This document shows positions 11,790 to 21,399 of a stretch of 64,000 bases of DNA, piece by piece (the stretch's first letter is position 1; every line of letters starts with the position of its first letter). A program made the position numbers and the translations under genes. The notes under the pieces are model-generated. The model saw nothing but the letters and a program-made list of their open reading frames with translations, ran no database searches and had not been told where the DNA came from. The DNA is from Symsagittifera roscoffensis. Its lineage: Eukaryota; Xenacoelomorpha; Acoela; Convolutidae. The DNA lies in contig NC_087062.1 in the NCBI RefSeq assembly GCF_963678635.1, positions 24,760,177-24,824,176 on the forward strand. Reading direction: 5' to 3'.

Positions 11790-13012
11790 GGGTTGGTAGT
11801 TTTTTATTCAAATTTTGAAAAACCATAAAAATTTGTGAAGCTACCAAATTTGTAAATTTGAAAAAACTTAAAATGAACTAAAAAACGTCACATTTGAACG
11901 CAAAATTTGCAACTCACGAGAGTACTGTCACAAAAGCCAACTACAGGGTTAGAAATTTCACATTGAGAAACTTTTCAAATTTAAGTTTTCTAAAAACAAA
12001 ACTTCAAAAACCAGGAAAAACTTCGCATCCTAGACTTGGTCGGTCAAACTTGAAGACAAGATTTGCAAGCCCTGAGAGTACTCTGACCGCCCCAAACTAC
12101 AATGTTAAGAATTTCAAATTTTGAAAAAAAAGTTAATCTAAGTTTTCTGAAATCTTTTTGAAAACACCTAAAAAAACTTCATATCTGGAAAATTCATAAG
12201 ATTTGAGCAGTCATATTCGGAGGCACGATTCGCATCCCCTGAGAATACTCTGATAGCCCCAACTACAGAGCTGGGAACTCCAAATTCTGGAAAAAAAATA
12301 AATTTGAGGTTTCTGAAAACTTTTTAAAAAAACCTCAAAAAACGTCATATCTCGAAAACTATAAGGATTTGAGTAGTCATATTTGAAGGTAAAATTCGCA
12401 ACTCCTGGGAGTACCCTGAAACAACCTCCTTAAAGAGATGGGAGTTTCAAATTTCTAAAAAAAAATTATATCCAAGTTCTTTGAAAAATCTTGAAAAAGT
12501 CCTATAAAAAACGTCAAATCTCGAAAACTACAAAGATTTGAGCAAACAAATTTGAAGGCAAGATAATTTGCAATCCCTGAGAGTACTCTGAGAGCACCCA
12601 GCTACAGAGTAAGGAATCTGCAAACTTATAAAATATATTAGGTTTTCTGAAAATCTTTTGAAAAAATAGCAAAAAACGTCACATCTGGAAAATTACAAGG
12701 ATTTGAACAATTATATTTGGAGACAAGAGTCGAAACCTCGGAGAGTACCCTCTAGCTCTCAACTACAGGGTTGGCAATTTCAAATTTTTGAGAAAAGTTA
12801 ATTAGGTTTTCTGAAAATTAAAAAAGAAAAATCACAAAAAACGTCATACCTCGAAAACTACAAGGATTTGAGCAGTCATATTTGGAGGCAAGATTCGCTA
12901 TCCTTGAGAATACTCTGACAGCACTCAACTACAGAGTTGGGAATCTGCAATTTTGAAAACAAATTGATTTAGGTTTTCTGAAAATCTTTTAAAAAAATCA
13001 CAAAAAAAACAT
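11790..13012. repeat. degenerate ~160-bp satellite array, part 1
   Basis: The phrase AACGTCATATCTCGAAAACT or a variant recurs at about 11,886, 12,020, 12,176, 12,340, 12,508, 12,675 and 12,840. Each is followed by GGATTTGAGCAGTCATATTT, a GCAACCCCTGAGAGTACTCT block, and CAACTACAGGGTTGGGAATT. Units differ by 15-30% by eye, so the array is old. Confidence 0.8.
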
Positions 13013-13113
13013 GTATATATATATACTTTGATTACTCATGATGAATATTTTAATAAATAAATTAATTAATTAATAAATAAATGTATGTATATGAATGCTC
13101 ATGTATATGAATG

Positions 13114-13913
13114 CTATGAATGAAGCTCAGTTTGAGGAGATTGTTTTGCTAAGTTATCAACATACTGCACAATTTTTTCAGGTTCATTTCTGTGCTTTTC
13201 AACATAATCAAGGATTTGCTGATCCGACCCGGGACTTCGAGGAGACACTCGTTTTGGCGTTGTCGTGTTGACATTTAGCCTCATTGTTGCATCTTGATTT
13301 CCCAATTGAAAAATTGATTTTCTCTTCATTGCCAAAATTTGCGCTTTTCCAGAAGCAAGCAACGTTTCCGCATCAACCGAGTCTGCAACATTATGAGTGA
13401 ACACCTTCCCGTTCTTACGCTTGATAAAGACTTGCGGTGCGCAATTGTTCGTTGTTGTTTTCAAATTAAGGCCTTTCATATACTTGAGTAAAACCGAATC
13501 TCTCTTTGTCAGTCTCTCAAAAAGGTATACAGGTTTTTTATTGATCTGATTGAGATAATGTCGTAAAAAATGCTTTCTTGCCCAGATACGGTCTTTCACA
13601 TCAAATTAGACAAATTTCACAATAATGGCTGGGGGGTTTTTATGTCGCAAATTGGGCCTAGAGGGTGACACGCTACCATGGAATCACGAGGCACATAGAT
13701 GTCAATTGCTTCACGAAAGAATGCGAGTACATCTTCTACATAATCAGAGCCATGTCGCAGAGGTAAATTGTTTATAATGATACAATCTTTTGAGGAATAG
13801 CGCTCCAGATCATTTACTTTTTTCTTCAGAAAAATTAATTCATTTTTCATGTTTGCGATGGTACCGCTTTGAGTTTCAACATGGGATAAAAGATCTTGCA
13901 GAATTGATTTCAA
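13114..13913 (-). pseudogene. LINE ORF1-type protein, frameshifted
   Basis: Two minus-strand open frames make one ORF1-like protein. The upstream part (13,617-13,913) has a leucine-rich coiled coil ending in KKKVNDLERYSSKDCIIINN, typical of ORF1 proteins of LINEs and related FP-type proteins, where a coiled coil precedes an RNA-binding fold. The downstream part (13,114-13,599) contains KDRIWARKHFL, the end of that fold, and a C-terminal domain (YLFERLTKRDSVLLKYMKGL). A one-base shift in a run of C near 13,620, followed by an in-frame TAA, separates them. The family role is nucleic-acid chaperone in retrotransposition. It interrupts the surrounding satellite, so it likely inserted there. Confidence 0.7.
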
Positions 13914-14139
13914 AGATGGATCAATATCATTCGACAGTTGGTTGATATTTCTTTGATAATGTTCAACATCATGACAGCTCCCACTAAGGTGTAAGAGTTA
14001 TCTCAGTGTACAGTCCAAATCTGAAACTATTTAATAAGTTTATCACAACAATTAGGCTGTATATACATATACAACATATAAATATAAATATAAACTAGCA
14101 ATTAACGCACCTTCGGTGTTTCGAATTTTTTCGACAACT

Positions 14140-15140
14140 CATGAAAAACCGCATATAGTGGAAACAACATCTGCAAACTTTTAGTGTACTCTGACTGCAC
14201 CCAATTACAGGGCTGGTAATTTCGAACTTTTAAACTTTTAAATTCCCATTTTAAAAGCGTCATCTCGAAAACTTAAAGGGCCTCTAGAGAAATTTGGAAG
14301 CCAGATTTGCAACCACTGAGAGTCCCTGAGAGCACCCTAATATAGGGTTAGGAATCCAAAATTTTGTGAATTTTTTCAAACCTAAGTTTCTCGAAAAAAA
14401 AAATTTAAAAAAAAAACGTCTTATCTCGGAAACTAAAAGGATTTGAGCATTCAAATTAGGAGGCAAGATTTGAGACGCCTGGTTGTACGCTGACAATAAG
14501 ATTGTATCTTCATCAAGTTAGTAGTTTCAAATTTTTTGAATTTCTTTGTAGATAAGTTCTTAGAAAGTTTTGAAAAAATCGAAAAACGTCACTTCTCGGA
14601 AACTAAAACATTTGAGCAGTCGCGTTTAGCAGTCGCATGTGATAAGATTTGCAACTCTTTAGAGTACCCTGACAACACCGAACTATAGAGTTGGGAATTT
14701 CAAATTTTGAAAAATAATTAATTTAAATTTTCTGAAAATTTTGAAAAAATCACAAAAAACGTCACATCTCGAAAACTAAAAAGAATTGGTCAGTGATATT
14801 TAGAGGCAAGATTCGCAATCCTTGAGAGTACTTTGACAGGACCTAACTACAGGGTTGGGAGTTTCAGATTTTTAAAGAATAATTAATAATTTAAGTTTTC
14901 TGAAAATTTTTGAAAAATTCACAAAAAACGTCATATCTCGAAAACTACAGGGATTTGAACAGTCATATTTGGAGAGAAGATTTGTAACTCCTTAGAGTAC
15001 TCCGACAGCACCCAACTACAGGGTTGGGAACTTCAAGTTTTCTAAATCATTTGGTTATTTGAAATTTCTGATTTTTGAAAAAATCTTAAAAATCGTCTTA
15101 TCTCGTTAACTAAAATTATTCGGGCATTCAAAATTGGAGG
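14140..15140. repeat. degenerate ~160-bp satellite array, part 2
   Basis: The array resumes with the same landmarks: CGTC-rich starts at about 14,258, 14,416, 14,585, 14,758, 14,926 and 15,090, each followed by a GAGAGTACT or similar block and CAACTACAGGGTTGGGA or a variant. Units are diverged to a similar degree as in part 1. Confidence 0.75.
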
Positions 15141-15164
15141 CCAAATTCGCAACCCCTAATTCGA

Positions 15165-15360
15165 TATTGGGCTGCTTAATTTAAACTCGGTAAAATAACC
15201 ACTAAAATCAAATTGGAAAATCGAAAAAAAAATCTTTACCATTGCAATATACGATATAGCTTAAACATGCAAAAATATTACGTTGAAAAAGCTTAAACAT
15301 GGCGAGATAGTGAAGCCCGCATTTAAATATATACTAGATAGATATACATATATCTATATA
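15165..15360. repeat. ~190-bp direct repeat, copy A
   Basis: The stretch from TTTAAACTCGGTAAAATAAC to GTGAAGCCCGCATTTAAATA is repeated at about 15,725-15,900. It ends in a TA-rich run. The shared ending GGCGAGATAGTGAAGCCCGC suggests the terminus of a dispersed element. Confidence 0.75.
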
Positions 15361-15361
15361 T

Positions 15362-15545
15362 ATAAATCGAAAACTACAAGGATTTGAACAATCATATTTG
15401 GAGGCAAGAGTCGCAACCCCTGAGAGTACTCTCTAGCTCCCAACTATAGGGTTGGGAATTGCAGATTTTAGAGAACAGTTAAGTTTTCTGAAAATGTTTT
15501 TAAAATCACAAAAATCGTCGTATCCAATACACTAAAAGGATTAGG
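15362..15545. repeat. single satellite unit between direct repeats
   Basis: One more unit of the ~160-bp satellite lies here, from TCGAAAACTACAAGGATTTG to AATCGTCGTATCC, isolated between the two ~190-bp direct repeats. Confidence 0.7.
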
Positions 15546-15559
15546 GCAATCATATCTGA

Positions 15560-15715
15560 AAATGAATCTGGATGTCAATTAAATTCAATTCAGGACATAA
15601 CCAGGAATCAAAATATGTATAAAATAGTTTGAGTTCAGGTCTCGAGAACCCTCCGGATTCTGAAATCCGGGGAAATAACGTTCTTATCTCCTCTTAGGGG
15701 TAACCCTGACAGCAT
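15560..15715 (-). repeat. LTR relic related to the giant elements
   Basis: This segment (GATGTCAATTAAATTCAATT, then CAGGTCTCGAGAACCCTCCG and GATTCTGAAATCCGGGGAA) matches the tandem unit of the giant element LTR at 18,833-18,960 in the same order. It is an isolated, diverged fragment about 2 kb outside the intact LTR. Confidence 0.65.
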
Positions 15716-15905
15716 CCCACTATTGGGTTGCTGTTTTTAAACTCGGTGAATTAATCTCTGAATTCAAATTGGAAAATCGAAAAAAAATTGCTAGCTATTG
15801 CAATATAAGATATTCTTTCGTTAAACATGCATAAATAATACGTTGAAAAAACTTAAGCGTGGCGAGATAGTGAAGCCCGCATTTAAATATATAATAGATT
15901 TGCAC
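15715..15905. repeat. ~190-bp direct repeat, copy B
   Basis: Second copy of the block at 15,165-15,360. It shares TTTAAACTCGGT, CAAATTGGAAAATCGAAAAA and GGCGAGATAGTGAAGCCCGC, with substitutions and small indels. Confidence 0.75.
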
Positions 15906-15990
15906 TTTTTCCTTATTTAATTTGGTTATATACCGACTGGTCGCAATATTCTGTGCTAGTTGCTCACTAACCGGCTATACTTGTTCAGGT

Positions 15991-16848
15991 TTAGATGCTT
16001 CTTAGTTCGTCAAGATTAGAATTTAAACATGCCAATACGCTCTTAAGGACTATTCGTATTTGATGTTTGATTAACTCACATACCTCAAGCTGCATTCCGT
16101 ACAGGGTATCTGGTTTTGACTTTCCCTTCCACATATATTCAATCACTTTCTTCGATGGTGACTCTTGCTGATTAGGTTCTATAGCCTCAATCCACATCAC
16201 GTGTCTTCTGAAGTTTGGATTCGTTGCATGAATATCAGCTTTTCGGCATATTCTGTATATATGCACAGCATCCACGTAGTGCCGTACGAGCAACCCTTGG
16301 TCGGTTGCTGATCGGTCTCTTTTGTTGATGTAGAACTTCGGCGCTTCTGTCAAGTCTTCCGCATCTTCCTGGTACGCTTCAATAGCGATAATGGTATTGT
16401 ACTTTGAAATACACCTAAACATCTCCAATAAAAGAAACCGCAAACTGTCCTACAGTAAGCTACGCGCAATTTTAGACTATTCAAACCTGTAATACAGCTT
16501 GTTTCGAGTTGAGAAGGGAGACCATGACCATAAGTCAAGACCCGAAGTGTCGCAGTTTGAAGCAGATCCTGCTGATGACACGACGTAATATCCATTAGTT
16601 TCTGGGTACTCAGGCAACGCGTCATCAACCGTTTCGGAAAAGATGATTTCAAAAACCTGCATTGGACTCAAAAGTCCGTGCCCTTTTGAAAATATGGCAA
16701 GCTCAACTTCAATTTCTTGCTCTGCCGAATAAGCTTGATCATATTCATCGTTAAGAACTTGCCACTGTTCAGCTTCAACTGCCGGTTCTTCTTGATATAC
16801 TAAACTTCCAATTTCGGCTAACTGATTCTGTTCTACCAAGGACATATT
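15991..16848 (-). CDS. unrecognised two-exon protein
   Basis: Two minus-strand exons join in frame across a 42-base intron (16,445-16,486; donor GTTTGA, acceptor GGACAG). Exon 1 (16,487-16,848) follows a TTTTTGCAG acceptor. It contains an ATG at once, though more 5' exons may exist. Exon 1 is acidic (EQWQVLNDEYDQAYSAEQEI) and ends with GYYVVSSAGSASNCDTSGLD. Exon 2 (15,991-16,444) continues with LRFLLLEMFRCISKYNTIIA and contains NPNFRRHVMWIE and KKVIEYMWKGKSK, ending LDELRSI. The joined protein is about 270 residues. I do not recognise the family. The consistent frame across a plausible intron and the even composition support a real gene. A domesticated or decayed mobile-element gene remains possible. 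Confidence 0.5.
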
Positions 16849-17849
16849 CTGCAAAAAGATATATGCTGCAATTGGGGAATTTTCTTATCATTGTGAAGTC
16901 ATGGGCTTTTCTATACTAATAAACTACAAAAAAAAATACAACGGATACCTCCCTTTCATCTTTACTTTTCCACTCCATACTCTCAATCTTTGCATATTCT
17001 CGATGACCTCAACAAATAATAAGATAATTCACGATAACTCACTGACTTACTGCAGAGAAAAAAATTAACGTTTAAAACAAGGAAGACGTCGGGGTGCTAT
17101 TATCCGACACAAAAACCGGTTTCAAAGTGCTGCTCTAGAGTTTGTTAACACTTCCAACACTAAGGTGTTAAGCATTACTTGCGATACCACAAAAACCTAC
17201 CATTGAAAGCTAGTGGACGGAAAAAGAAGCCATACGGTCGATTTAAATAATTAGAATTGTCGAAAAACCTATCTACACAAACTTCATACATTTCTTGAAC
17301 TTTGGATCCAATTTAACATCATACAATTGTTCTAATCATGTGAACAAATTTGTGACTCATTCGATCAGCTTGTGCTAAAATTTCTTTTAATGGTTTGCTT
17401 CGAATTTATTAATTCCAATTTTTGACTCGTTTGTCTCGAGTTTTGTTTAATTGGAGAAAAAACATGCCTAAGATCCCCAAAATTGCTGTTAAATAAGCAC
17501 TCAGAATAATTTATCTAGCGGCAATTGAGCCGACAAGACTTAGTTACGAACCAGTTGATCCGAAAACCAAATTGTCACGAATAATGAAAGAGCTTTGATG
17601 AAATTAAATTTCAAACGTTTTCGCAACTATGTGCATCGTCAGGAATTTTACAATAAACTAATCTAGACGAGAAAACATCAATTTACAAATGTTGTTTACA
17701 AAAATTCACATAAGTTTTGGTTCTAAACCATCATGTTAAAAAATTAGCCAATCACAGTTAGTTGACTTCTAAAATTAATATATAGATTAAAATACTTTTA
17801 AACTCTAAAAATGATAAACTCCAAAATCGAATAATTAAAGGATACAAGA
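16849..17849. other. AT-rich flank, no gene recognised
   Basis: I see no domain, repeat landmark or structural RNA. It may carry upstream exons of the 15,991-16,848 gene. It is the left flank of the giant element. No target-site duplication matching the right flank was visible. Confidence 0.3.
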
Positions 17850-18174
17850 CTCCCAAGACCCCTCCGGATTGAGCGCAAATCAGCTGACCCTTCCGGATTG
17901 AACGCAATTTATCATTAACGTGCAAAAATGCTCAAATAACCTTACAGTACAAGCCTCACAAACGGGCTACGAAATTGATCGTAACGATCCTGACTGATAT
18001 AAATGCCTATAACAACAATATATCTATCAACAACAAACGGGAGGGTCGGATCACATCTTGTCTGGGGGGATGATTTCTACTGATTTTTTACTTTTTTACT
18101 GTTTTTGGTTTTTTTTTTCGGTTATTTTTTATGTTTTTTGTTTTGCTTGGGTACTATACTACTTTTTGTTTGGT

Positions 18175-18187
18175 TTTATATATATAT
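18175..18187 (-). promoter_or_regulatory. TATA-box candidate in E1 3' LTR
   Basis: The minus strand reads TATATATAAAAC just before an A-rich stretch. The same motif is at 43,013-43,023 in the other LTR, at the equivalent position. It is a candidate core promoter for the element transcript. No transcription start can be read from sequence alone. Confidence 0.4.
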
Positions 18188-18442
18188 CGTTAAGTGTTTT
18201 TGGTCACAAACCTCTCAGGGAACGACGGGACCGCGAATCCCCCCACACTTCCTGGTTCGTGAATTTTCGGTCTTAACTAGGTTAAAAAGCTTTTCACGGT
18301 AATCCGGAAGGCTTCCGCGTTCCGAACTATTCTTCCGCCCCGGCGGTTTAGGCCTAATAAGGGCGTTAATGTGCTCGTTAACGGTTCTGCCGGTCATGAT
18401 GTTAAAAAAGAATAACACCGAGGAGCGCCATAAAAACATCTA

Positions 18443-20262
18443 TGTAACATTCGCCCGGAAGATACATATCGAGGGATAATAAAACTACGTCCTAACACGA
18501 CTGGCTAACGTCTAAACAGAGCTTTACATGTTTTTAACCGTCTCTACCAAGCCAATACTTTCGGTGGTATTTCTAACATCGGGTCGACAAAAAAGGTTAC
18601 TGCTTTCGGCTTCGGTCAAAACACTCAAAGTAACTTAATTACATGCAGAAATAAGGAGCTCATGGCTGGGTCTCAATATCCCCAGACCACGAGGTCACTC
18701 CTAAAAACAGGGCTACTACTATTTATTAAATTATGATTGTTTTTGTTCAGTAGATAAAAATCATCATCTCCATCGAAGATGGATCAACCCTTTCCCCCAA
18801 CTCCTAGCTTCTCATCCTAGCAAAATGAATTCAGATGTTAATTAAATTCAACTCAGGAATGACAGGGAAGCTAAAAGTTTATATAAGTTATTAAAAGTTC
18901 CAGTCCCGAGACCCCTCCGGATTCCTGAATCCGGGGAATTAAGGCTCTTATTCTCCTTCCGGAAGGCTGGTTTTCCACCCTTCACCGTTGTTCGCAACGG
19001 CCTTGCAACTATTGTAGCTACACAATAGTTGCAACTCGGAGCGGTCTTGTAACATTCGCCCGGAAGATACATATCGACGGAAAATAAAACTAAGTCCTAA
19101 GACGACTGGCTAACGTCTAAACAGAGCTTTACATGCTTTTCACCGTCTCTACCAAGCCAGTACTTTCGGTGGTATTTCTAACATCGGGTCGACAAAAAAG
19201 GTTACTGCTTTCGGCTTCGGTCAAAACACTCAAAGTAACTTAATTACATGCAGAAATAAGGAGCTCATGGCTGGGTCTCAATATCCCCAGACCACGAGGT
19301 CACTCCTAAAAACAGGGCTACTACTATTTATTAAATTATGATTGTTTTTGTTCAGTAGATAAAAATCATCATCTCCATCGAAGATGGATCAACCCTTTCC
19401 CCCAACTCCTAGCTTCTCATCCTAGCAAAATGAATTCAGATGTTAATTAAATTCAACTCAGGAATGACAGGGAAGCTAAAAGTTTATATAAGTTATTAAA
19501 AGTTCCAGTCCCGAGACCCCTCCGGATTCCTGAATCCGGGGAATTAAGGCTCTTATTCTCCTTCCGGAAGGCTGGTTTTCCACCCTTCACCATTGTTCGC
19601 AACGGCCTTGCAACTATTGTAGCTACACAATAGTTGCAACTCGGAGCGGTCTTGTAACATTCGCCCGGAAGATACATATCGACGGAAAATAAAACTAAGT
19701 CCTAAGACGACTGGCTAACGTCTAAACAGAGCTTTAAATGCTTTTCACCGTCTCTACCAAGCCAGTACTTTCGGTGGTCTTTCTAACATCGGATCGACAA
19801 AAAACGTTACTGCTTTCGGCTTCGGTCAAAACACTCAAAGTAACTTAATTACATGCAGAAATAAGGAGCTCATGGCTGGGTCTCAATATCCCCAGACCAC
19901 GAGGTCACTCCTAAAAACAAGGCTACTACTACTTTTTGAATTATTATTGTTTTTGTTCAGTAGATAAAAATCATCATCTCCATCGAAGATGGATTAACCC
20001 TTTCCCCCAACTCCTAGCTTCTCATCCTGATCAAAATGAATCCAGATGTTAATTAAATTCAATTCAGGACATGACAGGAAGCTAAAAGTTTATATAAAAG
20101 GATAAAAGTTTCAGTCCCGAAACCCTTCCGGATTCTCGAATCCACTGAATCAAGCACGTTAAACTTGATTTCTCCGTAACCCGGAAGGCTGTCTTCCACC
20201 CTTCACCGTTGTTCGCAACGGCCTTGCAACTATTGTAGCGACACAATAGTTGCAACTCGGAA
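18443..20262 (-). repeat. 605-bp tandem triplication inside the LTR
   Basis: Units start with TGTAACATTCGCCCGGAAGA at 18,443, 19,048 and 19,653, exactly 605 bases apart. Units 1 and 2 are nearly identical. Unit 3 is more diverged and closer to the single copy in the right LTR (from about 43,292). The first two therefore arose by a recent duplication in or after formation of the 3' LTR. Confidence 0.9.
18917..19034 (-). other. cluster of three hairpins in LTR unit
   Basis: Three perfect inverted repeats occur in a row: CCGGATTC-CT-GAATCCGG (18,917-18,934), CCGTTG-TTCG-CAACGG (18,985-19,000) and a 13-bp stem TTGCAACTATTGT with a 6-base loop (19,003-19,034). Equivalent stems occur at about 19,522-19,639, 20,129-20,254 and 43,738-43,862. 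In the sense direction they lie in U3, so they would be at the 3' end of the genomic RNA. Confidence 0.65.
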
Positions 20263-20577
20263 CGTTCTCTGTCAACTCCGCGATTCGTTGTCGTTTCTTA
20301 ATCACAATTTCCGTTGTTCTCGCAATCGCAACTAATGTTGTTCTGTTTCTTTTTAGCTCTTCCGCCAATCTGGCCGTTTCTGACGTTTCTCAGAAATGTT
20401 ACGTCATCACTTCGAAAATTTAAAATTTCAAAATACCAGAATATCTTGACCTTCACCGTTCTACTAATCATCGGAATAACGTCGTTAATCCTTCAAAATC
20501 ACTAACTCGGAAGGTTCGCTGCTAAAAATTCCTAAACTGCAGAGATTGCATTTTTTCCATTCTGGTCGAATGTCACA

Positions 20578-20612
20578 TACTCCCCGGACAGTTTGGTCAA
20601 TGTCCTCATTGA
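20578..20612 (-). promoter_or_regulatory. 3' polypurine-tract module of E1
   Basis: In sense orientation a hairpin TCAATG-AGGA-CATTGA is followed by TGTCCGGGGAGTA and immediately by the LTR start TGTGACA. The G-rich run sits where the plus-strand primer of LTR elements is expected. Homologous modules lie at 45,148-45,189 and, inside pol, at 31,363-31,416 and 55,328-56,387. Confidence 0.7.
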
Positions 20613-21399
20613 ATCACGCAATGTTCGTAAAATAGATACAGTGTCATCAAACAGAATTTACAAAACGCACGAAATTACTTTTATCCACGTCACATCGACT
20701 CACTGCAGAATATAAATGGCGTCATACCACATCACTATAGTCTTCAAATACTTTCATTAATCTGCACATTGAGGATATGACCTAAGATAAAACATATTTT
20801 CTGACTTCCAATGTCAATGTCCCGATTAAAACTTTTTCTCTTAGATTTAAAAGGTGTTGGTTTGCAGGACAGTCCTGCCAACCAACAAGCTAAAATTATC
20901 CTACTATACTTTTTCCCTTCGGAAATCTTGCTTTTTATTGTCCTGAATATTAAAATTAAGAAACTCTGTGGTTAGAAAGAACAATGAAACAATCTCCCTC
21001 TTCGAGAGATTACCCAAGCCTTTCATGTCACCACAAAGCGATCAGTTCTCCTAGCTGATTAAAAACAGTCATGCAGGCCGGAATATTTAAATATACTCCT
21101 TCACTCAAGCCTCTGTAAATAAATAGTAAGTGAGTGTCTCTAAAGCCACTCAACTAAAATCAAAATGCAAATTTATAAATGCAACAATTTCAAAACTCAA
21201 CTAAATGTTTCAGTTTTCAATTACAACTTGGTTGCTTGGTTTCTCACTTGAGTTTTTTCACACACATAAAACAATTCTGAGTTTTAACTTTCTCTTCATC
21301 ACTCCTTTGTTTTCTTCTTTTTTCGTCGTTTAGAAGTTCTAAAACTTCTAAATTCTTCTAATTTCGTCTCTTTTTGCATCTTGTTTTTTCGGTCATCCG
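20613..21399 (-). other. E1 3' noncoding region
   Basis: No ORF is conserved here, but the stretch is homologous to 45,190-45,918 of E2. A conserved block is AAGAAACTCTGTGGTTAG (from about 20,958) and the following 70 bases, matching about 45,533-45,616. It links the last ORF to the polypurine module. Confidence 0.6.

Larger units (their letters stand above)
17850..20577 (-). repeat. 3' LTR of E1 (2.7 kb, internally triplicated)
   Basis: It matches 42,686-44,186 from CTCCCAAGACCC on the left to GGTCGAATGTCACA on the right. The two share the CAAATCAGCTGACCC start, the GGATGATTTCTACTGATTTT T-rich segment and the CGAAAATTTAAAATTTC segment near the U3 edge. The first 200 bases differ at roughly a dozen positions. 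It is 1.2 kb longer than its partner because a 605-bp segment is present three times. Confidence 0.88.

Noticed and set aside
13114-13913. Host or baculovirus FP-type gene
   Set aside because: The coiled coil and RNA-binding motif fit a LINE ORF1, and the frame is broken by a shift and a stop.
18058-18302. Hydrophobic open frames rich in Phe (LTR)
   Set aside because: They come from the T-rich stretch in the LTR. Composition explains the apparent membrane protein; the right LTR gives a different reading.
18848-19677. Small identical proteins MYLPGECYKTAPSC in the LTR
   Set aside because: They are repeated only because the 605-bp unit is repeated. They encode the hairpin sequence and are not preserved in the right LTR.
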